A stretch of 64,000 nt of DNA. Origin: Saccharum officinarum. Lineage: Eukaryota; Streptophyta; Magnoliopsida; Poales; Poaceae. The stretch is taken from assembly GCA_020631735.1 (NCBI GenBank), contig CM036160.1, positions 115,302,680-115,366,679 of the forward strand. Reading direction: 5' to 3'. Made by a program: the position numbers and the translations under genes. Of the stretch, positions 11,701 to 21,707 are shown piece by piece. Below the pieces are notes generated by a model. That model worked only from the letters and a program-made list of their open reading frames with translations. It was not told where the DNA came from and did not search any database. The number at the start of each line of letters is the position of its first letter. The stretch's first letter is position 1.

Positions 11701-12573
11701 GTTGACTCGGTGACCAATACCTCACTTTAGCGGTGAGTGAGTTTGTGTGAGGAATAAATTACCAGCTGGTCAATAACCGATTCGAATCGCCATCGTTCAC
11801 TGGATAGTGAACACTTGACTTGAGTTACTTCATCGTAGTAATATGGATAACAACACTTGGATAGTTATGAGAAAATGACATGGTAATTATTGTCAAATAT
11901 CAATGGTAATCCTTGCTTGCTCAATTACATGGTTACTTTAGCATAAAGTGCAAAATAGTTGACAGGAGAATAAAGATTTAGAAGATGACATGCTTTGTAA
12001 TGATTTGCTAAGCTAAAAATGCTTTTCTTGCAAATGAGTCAGCTACCCCACCAAAAAGCCTATCATGATCCTTGGAGTCTTTTGTTTTGTTCTGTCGGGT
12101 AAGTTAGCTGAGTACCTCTCGTACTCAGGGCTTTGTTCCCACTTGTTGCAGATGGACAGATGTACTATGGGTATGTATCAACTGTCTCTACCCTGCGATG
12201 GGCGAAGCCTAGGACCATGGGCAATGGTCACTCACTACTCCTCGCCTGATGCTTTTGTGGGAGATGATCGCGAGCTGGCACTGTATTTTGGAAAAGATGT
12301 GTGTGTTGTGCTTTGAACTAATGCTTCCGCTACTTTATTTGAAACTGTTTGTAATAACTATGTTTAAACTCCGATGTATTTGTGCCGCAAACTGCTGTGT
12401 AACTTATGAAGGTAATCGCTGAACCTTATTACGATCTTGCTGTGATGTGAAATGGGTTTGAAATCCGTCGAGATTTCACGGACTACCGGGTATACGGGCT
12501 TAAGTTTGGTAAATTGTCCATCCGTTGGATGATTTCTTACTTAATCTCGTATAATTGGGCGGTTCTGTTACCA
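8739..12573 (+). repeat. 3' LTR of the gypsy element, about 3.8 kb
   Basis: It starts TGTAACACTCC and ends ...GTTACCA, where the 5' LTR ends GTTACA. It has an AT-rich first 480 bases and a GC-rich block of about 830 bases (9220-10045). AT-rich sequence follows, then the part shared with bases 1-2148. The long open frames in the GC block on both strands look like composition effects. The same acidic mini-ORF as in the 5' LTR is present at about 10989-11165. Confidence 0.92.
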
Positions 12574-12668
12574 TTGATGCATAACAATTTAACCTAACAG
12601 GGATGCTTTGCAATGCATAGTATGACAATGGCAGATTAATTAGCACTATAACACCCGGGAGTGTTACA
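12574..12668 (-). repeat. Fragment of a related LTR, reverse orientation
   Basis: Read on the minus strand from 12668 it begins TGTAACACTCCCGGGTGTTA, close to the start of the neighbouring 3' LTR. It is cut at 12574 where the gypsy element is inserted. It is therefore an older, related insertion. Confidence 0.7.
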
Positions 12669-12895
12669 GCAGGAATCGCCCCTACGTCCACGGGCCTGTT
12701 TTAATTATATCCTACACTTTCACCCAGATATAGTTAATAAATAATCTAACTTTAACAAATATTAAAAAATAATATATTATTGATACTCTAGTAAATAATT
12801 GTAGTTAGATTCACCATAGAATATATCTCATAGTCCGCTCAATGGAGTCATAAATGGTAACCCTATTTTCTAAAAAAAATAGTCAAACATTTTAA
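12669..12895. other. AT-rich spacer before assembly gap
   Basis: AT-rich sequence without ORFs or repeats that I can identify. It ends at the first run of N. Confidence 0.6.
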
Positions 12896-12995
12896 NNNNN
12901 NNNNNNNNNNNNNNNNNNNNNNNNNNNNNNNNNNNNNNNNNNNNNNNNNNNNNNNNNNNNNNNNNNNNNNNNNNNNNNNNNNNNNNNNNNNNNNN
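12896..12995. other. Assembly gap (100 N)
   Basis: Exactly 100 N, a typical placeholder of unknown true size. It separates unlike sequence on its two sides. Confidence 0.99.
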
Positions 12996-15532
12996 TTTCA
13001 AATGAACTAGGCTGGTGATCTAGTACTCGGGCAAGTCCTCCTTGTTCTCTTCCTCAGGCACCTCCTATGCCTAGAGCTCTTGTGGATCGGTCCGGTCTGT
13101 TCTCCAGCACTGCTACTGGCGACTCCTCCTGCGATCCTGTATGATGCAATTGCATAAGTAAATATGCAAACGGTGCATCGGATGCGGTGGAATGCCATGA
13201 TCACGATGTCATGATATGCAGATGAACACCTTGAACTTATAGTAGAGATTAGAGACAAAAAAAAAAGCTTTCTACAAGGTAGTCAACATCATCCAAGACT
13301 AATCATTACAAGCATGTCATCCATTCTCACACTAGCTAGCATATAACCCTAACACAAGTGTTACTACACTTTATCAATCTCTAATACCTTAACCTATCAA
13401 GTAACACCAGCAAGGTAGTTTGGTGCTTCAAAGATACACCAAACACTTCTTATTACTTTAATTACTCATAAAGAATAACTTTTTATTTCCTATTTAAACT
13501 AGGGCTACACAGTAACACATGTTTCTGTTGCATGAAAAAATCTACAAAAATTACAGTAGTATAGTCCTACTCCAAATAGCATACCACAGAAATTTCATAA
13601 GATTTGGATAAGTAAAACAATCTATACAAAATTAACAAGCTATAGCATAATAATGAGCATGAAAATACTTTGTACTATGAAAAGTATCAAACAACAGATT
13701 CATTATTTTTCCTATGCTCTACACAGTAAACAATCACGTCATAAAAATTATCACATGCATGCGTTATACAATTTTTGCTCTCTACCAAAAATAACAAAAA
13801 TCATCAATTAAAGGCACTTGGACTACACCTCAAAATATTTCCACATAACAAGCATCATATACATTTTTCCTAGAAAGTACATCACTAAAGAAGACTAATG
13901 AAACTGGAACCATATTTTTTTGATCAATATTATATTTATTAGACATTTTCTAAAATATCAGCAATCATAAGAATTAAATAAATCTATACATAAAAGTATT
14001 TCAAACTTGATATGCAATAATTTTACATCATAGATCTGGCCTTAAGAAGTCTACCAAAATTTATTTCACAATTTTTAGAGCTATAAATCTTGAGATATAG
14101 ATTTTTGAAAGCTTTTTCACAATTTCTGGAAATCATTTTCCTTGAATCCGAAATTCCACCTGGTCCTAAATGCTACGCGCACCCCGTGCTTTCACCCCGG
14201 ATCCAGCCCTGAGACACTGCAGCTGGGACCCTCGGTCAACCGGGACCCCACCCGTCAGCCACCCGGGAGCAGGGGCGGCGCTGACCAGCGGTTCCCTTGC
14301 CGTCGGTGAGGTTTTCCGGCGACGAGGTGGACACCGTTGGACTTGCCTCTCCAAGCCGAACCCGATGGTGCCATCGGTTGGCCCGAGATGCACCGGCGGG
14401 GGCTCGCTGGCGATGAGGCGGACGACGGCTGCGGGCACGCGGCGGCGCAAACGCTTTCCGGCGCGGAGAAAGCCGAAGCTGCCGATTGGGCATGGGTGCT
14501 AGCTTTAGCGCAACGAGGCGGAGCGGATGCGCGCGAGAGAGAGAGAGGATAGAAGGGCGGAGCGGCGGTGGTGGCACGGACCGGGAGCTCCATCGGAGCT
14601 TCGGCCATGGCGAGAGAGAAAGAGCTGGTCGCCTCGACCTTTACCTCGGGCGGTGGCGCGTGCAGAAGGTGCGGCGAGGAGGAGCGGGCTGCTGTGGTGC
14701 GTCGGCCGCGAGCAGAAGTGACGGTAGCGCGCGACGGCGAGCTCCGCGGCGGCGCGGCAATGGCGGCTGTGCCGCAGTGCTACTGGTGGGAGAGGCAGGG
14801 AGAAAGGAGGAGAGAATGGGGTGGAGGAAGGGCGTGGCTCGGGTTAAGGCACTGCGCGGGCGTGCGGGGGCCACCGACGTGCCACTGGGCGAGCACGCCG
14901 GCAGTGTACGGCCATGTGACGGGCCGCTCCTGACCGCGGTCGGGCGAGACGCGGGCGCGCACGGGAGAGGGGGGAGACGGTGCGGACACGGGCTAGGCCG
15001 GCTTGAGCATGCGGGCCGGAAGTGGGGCGGCGGCCCGTTAAGCCGAAATTCACTTTTTTGTTTTCAAATTAAATTCCAGATTTTCTACACAGTCTAAAAT
15101 TCCAATTCTGAAGAAGAAAAAGACTTTTTCAAAAGTTGACCCCAAAATAAAAGTTGTTCAAAATTTAATTATCTACAACTTTTATTTAGGGCATTTTTCA
15201 AAATTCCAAATAGATTTTGAATAAATGATTTAAAGTCCAATTTTTTTAAATAAAACTCATTTTGCTAGAATATTTTTAAAAATATAATTTGAGAAAATTT
15301 TGAATACAAAAGTTACTCCAAAAATCATGCTAATCAATTCTAGGTTATTTAAAATTATAGCCAAACAAGTTTTACAACCCTAGCAAGCAAATGCAACATG
15401 TATGTTTCAAAAAGATGTTTCACACGTTTCAATTTAGTTTTTAACTTACATTGCATGTGATTATGAAATGCATTTGATGCAAATGCTCATGATTTGAAAT
15501 GTTAATGCATGCTTAACACCCGAGGTGTTACA
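12996..15532 (-). repeat. Diverged LTR of the same gypsy superfamily, reverse orientation
   Basis: On the minus strand it starts at 15532 with TGTAACACCTCGGGTGTTA. It follows the same plan as 8739-12573: AT-rich start, a shared segment near GAATTTCG.CTTAA.GGGCC, a GC-rich block (14160-15050), then AT-rich sequence. It also shares TCTTGGATGA.GT.GACTACC and the segment around GGATCGCAGGA. Many substitutions separate it from the first element, so it is a different subfamily or much older. It is cut by the N gap and is inserted in LINE sequence at its other end. Confidence 0.85.
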
Positions 15533-16328
15533 GAAGCCAATCTTGGGTAATCTTGAGATAGCACTGACACAGACCACTGATCTTCCCAAAAACAAACTGA
15601 GGAGCCTTTCCCAAGTTCGCACTTAGCAATTCTTCTAAAGATGACATTGAGGCGCAATACATCTTTCCACCAAAAAGAGCCCATTTCCCTTGCAGCATGG
15701 GGTACTTTGATGTCATAATATTTGCTCCAAACTAGTTGTACCCATGGGATGTCTTTCTTGTTATAAAATTTGCTTAGCTGCTTTAGGAGAAGAGCGTCAT
15801 TCTGTAGGTGAAGATTGATCACACCCAGACCTCCCTTCTCTTTGGGTTTCATCACAGTTGGCCATGCCACAAGGTTTCCACCCTTCTTCTCAGGATCATT
15901 GCCTCTCCAGAGGCACTGCTTCCTTGCTCTGTCAATATTATCAATGACTCCCTTGGGCAATTTAATGGTGCACATAGCATATGTGGTGATCGGGGATATT
16001 ACAGAGTTGACTATTTCCAACCTACCAGAGTAGGACAGCCAAGTTGAGCACGCAGATAATCTTCTTTCAATTCTATCCATCATCGGTGTGAAGTCCTCAA
16101 TGTGGGGTTTGGTCGTACCCATGGGTAATCCTAGGTAAGTGAAAGGCATGGTGCCTATATCACAGCCAAAAGTGCTTGCAAGGTGTGCCATTCTCTCCTT
16201 GGAAACATTGATGGGGTACATATGGGACTTACTATAATTAACTTTGAGTCCTGTCGATTTCGCAAAACTATGCAATAATGCTTTGAGAAAGACCAACTGT
16301 CTGGTGTCAGCTTGGAGGATTTTCATTC
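15533..16328 (-). pseudogene. LINE ORF2 C-terminal part (end of RT to zinc-binding region)
   Basis: A continuous minus-strand frame contains STGLKVNYSKS, FTYLGLPMG, LSYSGRLEIVNSVI, PKEKGGLGVINL and FWWKDVLRLN. These are the landmarks after the RT palm in plant L1-type LINEs. The frame is open from about 16341 to the junction with the reverse LTR at 15532, where the LINE reading stops. Its upstream end joins gypsy RT sequence without a break in frame. That fits a 5'-truncated LINE inserted into the gypsy element. Confidence 0.85.
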
Positions 16329-16640
16329 TTTTCTTGACCATAACTATGTTTGCTAGTCAAGTTGTGAATTTGACTTCTCTTATAACTTTTGCGTCAAGCA
16401 ATCTTTGGACTTCAGCTTTGGCTGCCTGAACTCTGTCTTCGACTAGTTTTCTTAACTTCTGCTTTTTGGGTCTGATTTTTGGATCGATGTCTAGTTTGTG
16501 CTCAATTATGTCTCTGCTGACTCCCCCTAGATTATTGCATGACCAAGCGAATATGCCTTTGTTGCTTTGAAGGAATTCAACAAGTTTTTCCTCCTCCTGT
16601 TGAGAGAGTTCGGTGCTGATGATGACTTTTTTGTCTGGTA

Positions 16641-17275
16641 CTAGCGGATTAAGAGGTACTCTTTTTGCTTCTTCACATGTTTGAGCTTTGGTTTTAGGCT
16701 TTGCATTTTCTTTTTCTTTTTTTCTTCTTCAACTATTACGTGAACATTTTTTTGTCCTGATGTGTATTCTTTTTCAATGTTTCTTGCCTCAGTTTGGTCT
16801 CCGTATACTGTGATTACTCCATTTATTACTGACATTTTCATACATAAGTATGAGTAACTTATGAATGCTTCGAATACGTTCAAAGTTCCTCTTCCAAAAA
16901 GTGCATTGTATGGATAGTACATATCGACCATGTCGAATGCTATTTGCTCTGTTCTTGCATTGCTTACTATTCTAAAATAGACTGGCAAAATTATTCTTCC
17001 AATTGAGTGTATTTTCTTGCCACCGAAGCCAAAAAGTGGGTGCTCAGCCCTTCCTAATATTCCGTGGTCGATTTTCATGGCGTCAATTGTTGATGTGAAT
17101 ATGATGTCAGCGGAGCTATACCTTCATCGACTAATATTTTTGAGACTGCCCATCCATCAATATTTGCTTCGATTACCATAGTATATATATGTAGATAATC
17201 TTTGAGTTGAAGGTCTTCCTCTGAAAATGTGATTGGTAGATGAGACCATCTTGTCTTTTTATATGGACCTTCCAT
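16641..17275 (-). pseudogene. Protease region of the Tat-type gypsy element
   Basis: 17275-17075 has HLPITFSEEDLQL and SKILVDEG, where the usual catalytic triplet DxGS is disturbed by a frameshift just after DEG. 17078-16641 continues with AMKIDHGILGR-like sequence and NALFGRGTLNVFEA. This region separates gag from RT in the Tat lineage. It is inactive as given. Confidence 0.75.
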
Positions 17276-17492
17276 TGAAATTAAATTTACTCTTTGGAAG
17301 TAATTTTTCCTTTGACTGTTATTTTCATGGTCTATGTTATTTCCTCCTATGATTGTCAGTATTCTTCCTCTACTTGGGATGATTGCATTATTGTTTACCG
17401 CTGAGACTGACGGGGAGGTGTTCTCTTGCTTGGCTTGGCTGTTTTGTGGGTTGTTGTTTGCAACTGAAGCTTCAGATTGTGCTAATTGAATA

Positions 17493-18803
17493 TTAGGTTG
17501 GTGAGTCGGATTTTTGCCTCCATTGATTTTGCATGGGATGATACATTGCTAGTGGTTCATAGTTGTATGTAGGAGGTGGTCTTGGAAGTAGAGCTTGTGT
17601 GTGTCCATAATGCATTGGATAATAAGGTTGATGAGTACTGTGCTGTTCTTGCCTTACATGATTTATAGTTTTTGATTGTCTTTGTGCCCTATTTTCTTTT
17701 TGGGCTTCTTCGATGCTTTTCTTAACTTTTGGACACATTTCGGATGTATGTCCAGCTCCTTTACCATGAATAATGCAATACATATCTTTAGGTTTTAAGG
17801 GTGTTTTTCCTTTTCCTCTTTCTGTTGTGTCAAAGTTTTCTCTTTCAAATGTTGTTTCATTGAATTGACTTCGCTGGTTATATTGATTTTGGTGAGTGTA
17901 TTCACTTTGAGCTGTTACATTGCTGTCATTCTCAATTTGATTCACCTGATTGTGTGGCGTAAATGGTCTTCGTTCATAGTTATTTGGTCTTGGAGGTTGA
18001 AAATTATTGCTTGATTTGAGCCCTGAAGTTATTTTCTTCTTCGATTCTTTTTCTGTAGTCGTCATCTGACTTGCAATATTTTGAATAACTTCGTAAAGCT
18101 CTGCGATTGTGGTGGGTTTCTCTCGTGCAAGATGGGAAGCGCATTGGCTTACTCGAAGGCCTTTGATTGCAGCTATTATTACCACTTTATCTGGGATATT
18201 TAGAATTTGTGCCTTGATTTGGATGAATCTTTTGAAATATTGGCTCAGTGGTTCTTTGATTTGCTATTTGCAATTGAACAGATCAATATCTATGAAGCCA
18301 ACTGGTAGAAATCCTTGAAAGTCAACGAGCAAGTTTGCTTTAAGTTGATCCCATGAATATATAGATTTTACTTTCAGTGAGGAGTACCATTGTTGTGCTG
18401 GTCCTTTAACCGCCATAACAAGGGATTTTGCCAATGTTGTTTCATCGCCAGCTCCAGCAATCACTGCAGCTTCAAAACTCATAAAAAATTACCTTGGGTT
18501 AGATTGGCCATCGAAAGTTGGTATCATATTAAATTTGTAACCCAAAGGCCATTGTGCAAGCTGTAAGTTTATTGATAAGAGAGAACTTGTGTCAATTGAT
18601 ATGAATGACTTTTGGGAGTTCTTCTCATGAGAAGCTTTTGTTGCTGAATTTGATTCATCTAGATGTATAACTTCGTGGCTTGTATTTTGAAGTTGTTCAT
18701 TTAGTTCACGAAGCGTGGCTTTGGCTTCTTCTATTCTTTGTTTGAGAGATTTTTCTTTTGCTCTTGCGCGGCATTCCTCAAGTTCCTTTTGCTTTCTTAG
18801 CAC
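17493..18803 (-). pseudogene. gag of the Tat-type gypsy element
   Basis: Three minus-strand frames: 18803-18489 has a coiled-coil (KQKELEECRARAKEKSLKQR) and the WPLGYKFNMIPTFDG entry to capsid. 18482-18264 has SLVMAVKGPAQQWYSSL, a capsid hallmark. 18185-17493 ends in a CCHC-like knuckle, CIIHGKGAGHTSEMC. Frames are separated by stops or shifts. Confidence 0.8.
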
Positions 18804-18998
18804 TTGCTCTTCTAATTCTTTGAATCTTTGTTCTTCAACTTCGCTTGCTTTTGAAAAACTTGGATCTTAGTTTGTATCTTTTTTGAGATTTTGGTCTTCG
18901 ATTGTTGGTGGATTATTGTCGGCTACCCCATTAGGTCTACCCATCAGCTTCGCGTGGTTGTGAGAATTTTTTAGCACACATAAACAGTGGGCGCCAGA

Positions 18999-19669
18999 TG
19001 TTGGGTAAAAAATTACTCAAACATCAAGGATAAGATGAAAGACAAAGTTGATTTCATTTTCCTCATGGTACTATACATGTCAGAGGGGTATTTATAGGGC
19101 CCCAGTCTTCGTGTTTTACACAAAATGACTAAAATGCCCCTGACTCAAATATTTACAACCCTTCTCAACTACAAGGGCGAAGTTGTCTTTTTCTCCTTCC
19201 AAGTCTTCATTCTTCAGCTTTCAGTCACCAGTTTTCTTAATATCTTTGTTTAAACTTAGTCGATTCTTCCTTTGACCTTTGGAATGTTAGGCGAAGTCGA
19301 ATTCTTGCCTTCGCCTCATTTTGAACCTTCCTCCGACGTCACTGGCTAGCGAAGTTGATTTTCTGGTTGGCGAAGCCAAGCTTTATCTTCGCTCTGACCC
19401 TAATCTTTGATGAAGCTGATTTTTACTCTCCTTTTATCTCTGTTTGGCCAGCGAAGTTGAATTCTTATCTGCGAAGCCATAACTCTTATATTTGCTTTAG
19501 TCTTGTTCTTCAATCTTTTATTTCTTGGCGAAGCTAGATCTTTTCTCGTGATGTGAGGAAAGCGTCTTCGTCTTCTTTTTTTTGCAATCAAATATTGTCA
19601 CAAGGTTTCAGAGTTTTTAAACTCCAAAGTTTGGAGCTGTGTTTTAGTGGTGAAGTTGAATTCCCAACA
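18999..19669 (-). repeat. LTR of the Tat-type gypsy element
   Basis: 671 bp bounded by TGTTGGG... and ...CCCAACA (plus-strand view). The primer site lies directly beside its inner end at 18998. The interior is rich in Cys/Ser-like TTCGCC/GCGAAG motifs repeated several times. Confidence 0.8.
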
Positions 19670-19860
19670 TGCCCCATGCCGTATCCAATTGAAAATTGAG
19701 CTTGGTTGTGCCCCAAGCTCTGGTGGGCTGAGAACAAACGTAGGTTGCTCTTCGCAGATGTGATTGTGTCTTTTTCACTTCATCTTGCTAAAATTCCATT
19801 GAATTTTCTCCGTTTAGTTATTTATACGGGACTAATTCTTTCATATGCTCTAATTTTCAG

Positions 19861-20405
19861 TATGATAGATATCTGGCTGATCTTGATGGAGAGGTAAGCT
19901 TTGCTTTGCCTAAAGTCGAAGTCCAAGTCAAATATTTTTCTCCATACAGTGATGCAATTCATGTCTGTAGGTTGAACAAAATGAAGCCCATTCAGTGATC
20001 CTAGAGGCTGTTAAAAAATTTGTTAGTTTTCCGTCTCTTTTGAGATTCATATATCCTTATTCTGTTCTTTAATGCATGCCAAGCTGGCCCTATCTCGCTC
20101 GCTTACATGAAAAGCTAAATGGATTTTTCAGGTTCCAAGACAAATGACATATTATGATTATGCCAGAAAGAAGTTGGATATCGCAAGAAGAAACGGTGTG
20201 ATACCCCTGCAAAGTATGCACCGGTTTGTTTTACACATGAATATCATACCTCTTGTATAAAAGATTAGAAGACCCTTAATTTATATCGTTTCCTGTATAA
20301 CTTGTCTGCAGTCTGCATGCTAAGCAAACAATTCAGATGTCACTGCATAAAGCAGGGGAGTTGACGGAGAGAAGTGCAAGAAACAAAGCAGGCCATGGAT
20401 ATTGA
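19861..20405 (+). pseudogene. Last four exons of an unrecognised host gene; 5' part missing
   Basis: Exons 19861-19893, 19971-20021, 20132-20223 and 20312-20405 have AG acceptors and GT donors in consistent phases (0, 0, 2). They encode YDRYLADLDGE, VEQNEAHSVILEAVKKF, then VPRQMTYYDYARKKLDIARR (exon continues to QSMHR), and the end LHAKQTIQMSLHKAGELTER through SARNKAGHGY with a TGA stop. I do not recognise the family. It is basic at the C-terminus with no membrane segment. The next upstream sequence is the outer end of the Tat-type LTR at 19669, about 190 bases away, and no earlier exon can be found in the window. Upstream exons may lie beyond the nested TEs or be deleted. The phasing makes a real gene remnant likely. 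Confidence 0.7.
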
Positions 20406-20744
20406 TACGCCCATAACCCTGCTTGCTTGACCTTCTGTCTTATAATGTATCCATAGATGATATTTAAATGCATTTCTAAATGTTTAGCAGGGGCGAAACA
20501 TTTAGCGCTGTAATGGCGCGAGAGTAGGCTTAGGTAAACCTGGTTATTAGCCGGGATGTAAAACTCTCTCCTCTATCACTGAAAACCGTTCGTTCAAAAA
20601 GAAAATAGAAATGCGCACTTGAGGATTAACAGGAACTGCATTCTGGCTTGCTGAAACTTGGAGCCTTGGGAATTTGGAGGGCTCAGCAGCTTAGGATGTG
20701 GTGAGCACTTTAGCATTTGAAAAGGGAACGGTATACAGGGACAT
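20406..20744. other. Probable 3' UTR and flanking sequence of the orphan exons
   Basis: No ORF or repeat that I can support. Sequence after the TGA includes TGTATCCATAG and poly(A)-signal-like AT-rich stretches, but no definite end is visible. Confidence 0.35.
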
Positions 20745-21387
20745 GAAAAAGTCTACGTCCCCAATTATCGCGAAAGTCCGCTTTTGATCCCTCAACTCTA
20801 AAACCGGACAAATAAGCCCCTTAACTTTTGAAATCGTACAGATTTAGTCCCTTAGCTGTTTTGTCTGGTGGGGTTGCTATAGTAACCACACAGATTTATT
20901 TCAGCTGAATCTTTGAAAAATCATAGCAAATCACAGAAAATTCATAAAATGAAAAATGCAATTTTGTTGGACTCCACATGAGTAGAGCTACACAGTGAAC
21001 ATATAATATGGTATGCTTTAGTATAAAGTTTTTACTATGATTTTTCTAAGATTGAGCTGAAATAAATAAAAAAAAGGCAAAAACTTTGTACTAAAGCATA
21101 CTGTATTATATGTTCACTGTGTAGCTCTACTCATGTGGAGTTCAACAAAATTAGATTTCCATTTTATGAATTTTCTGTGACGTACTATGATTTTTCAAAG
21201 ATTCAGCTAAAATAAACCCGTGGTTACTGTAGCAAACCGTGGTTACTGTGGTAAACCACCGGACAATACAGCCGAGGGACTAAATCTGCGCGGTTTGAAA
21301 GGTTGAGAGGCTTGTTTGTCCGGTTTTAAAGTTAAGGGACCAAAAGCGGACTTTCGCGATAGTTTGGGACCAAAAGTAGACTTTTTC
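20745..21387. mobile_element. Foldback MITE with arms of about 300 bp
   Basis: GAAAAAGTCTAC at the left end is mirrored by GTAGACTTTTTC at the right. Long arms pair throughout; examples are CGCGAAAGTCCGCTTTT with AAAAGCGGACTTTCGCG, and CACATGAGTAGAGCTACACA with its complement near 21118. The centre lies near 21065. There is no coding capacity. Mismatches between the arms indicate age. Transcripts would form a long hairpin. Confidence 0.85.
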
Positions 21388-21707
21388 CCATGTACGGCCT
21401 ATGGGCTAAGGCCCATGGTAACAAATCGCAGCGTTAACAGATGTAGCCCAATACAACCCCCGTTACCCCTAACGGGATCGCCTCGCGGAGTCGCAAAAAT
21501 CAACGCCACCGCCCCCGTCCTCTGCTCCTCGCACGTGCGTGCTCCGCCCCAACCTCTCGCGCGTCCCTGCCGCCGCATCTGCCACCCCTGCGGCGACTCC
21601 TACTGCCAAGGCAACCCCGCCTCTCCCGCAGCGGCGCTGGCCAATCCCAAGGCCCTCTCTTCGACCCCCACTGCCAAGGCACCAAAGGCCGCGCCCGTGC
21701 CCCCAAG

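Larger units (their letters stand above)
1..12573 (+). mobile_element. Ty3/gypsy chromovirus-like LTR retrotransposon, degenerate, 5' LTR cut by window start
   Basis: Order on the plus strand: 3' part of the 5' LTR, tRNA-iMet-type primer site, an extra ORF with a histone H3-like tail, gag, protease, reverse transcriptase, RNase H, integrase with a chromodomain-like C-terminus, polypurine tract, complete 3' LTR of about 3.8 kb. Bases 1-2148 match 10456-12573 almost throughout. The protease-RT-RH-integrase order is that of Ty3/gypsy, and the C-terminal chromodomain-like segment suggests a chromovirus. All ORFs carry frameshifts or stops. Many differences between the LTR copies are single-base indels, so some breaks may be sequencing errors. 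The 3' end abuts an older reverse-oriented LTR fragment, so this element inserted into another one. Confidence 0.93.
16329..19669 (-). mobile_element. Tat-type Ty3/gypsy element, reverse orientation, truncated inside RT
   Basis: Minus-strand order: LTR (19669-18999), primer site, gag with coiled-coil, capsid and zinc knuckle, protease, first part of RT. RT-like sequence just before the LINE junction reads roughly as the conserved gypsy segment ending ANIVMVKKRM. The PBS (TGGCGCCCACTG on the minus strand, about 18995-18984) is of the non-Met type seen in Tat/Retand-like elements. The polymerase core, integrase and 3' LTR are missing. One-base frameshifts are fewer than in the first element. 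Confidence 0.85.

Noticed and set aside
14166..15097. Several open frames over 100 codons on both strands in the reverse LTR
   Set aside because: Same GC-rich LTR block as at 9220-10045. Overlapping frames on both strands without recognisable protein sequence indicate composition, not genes.
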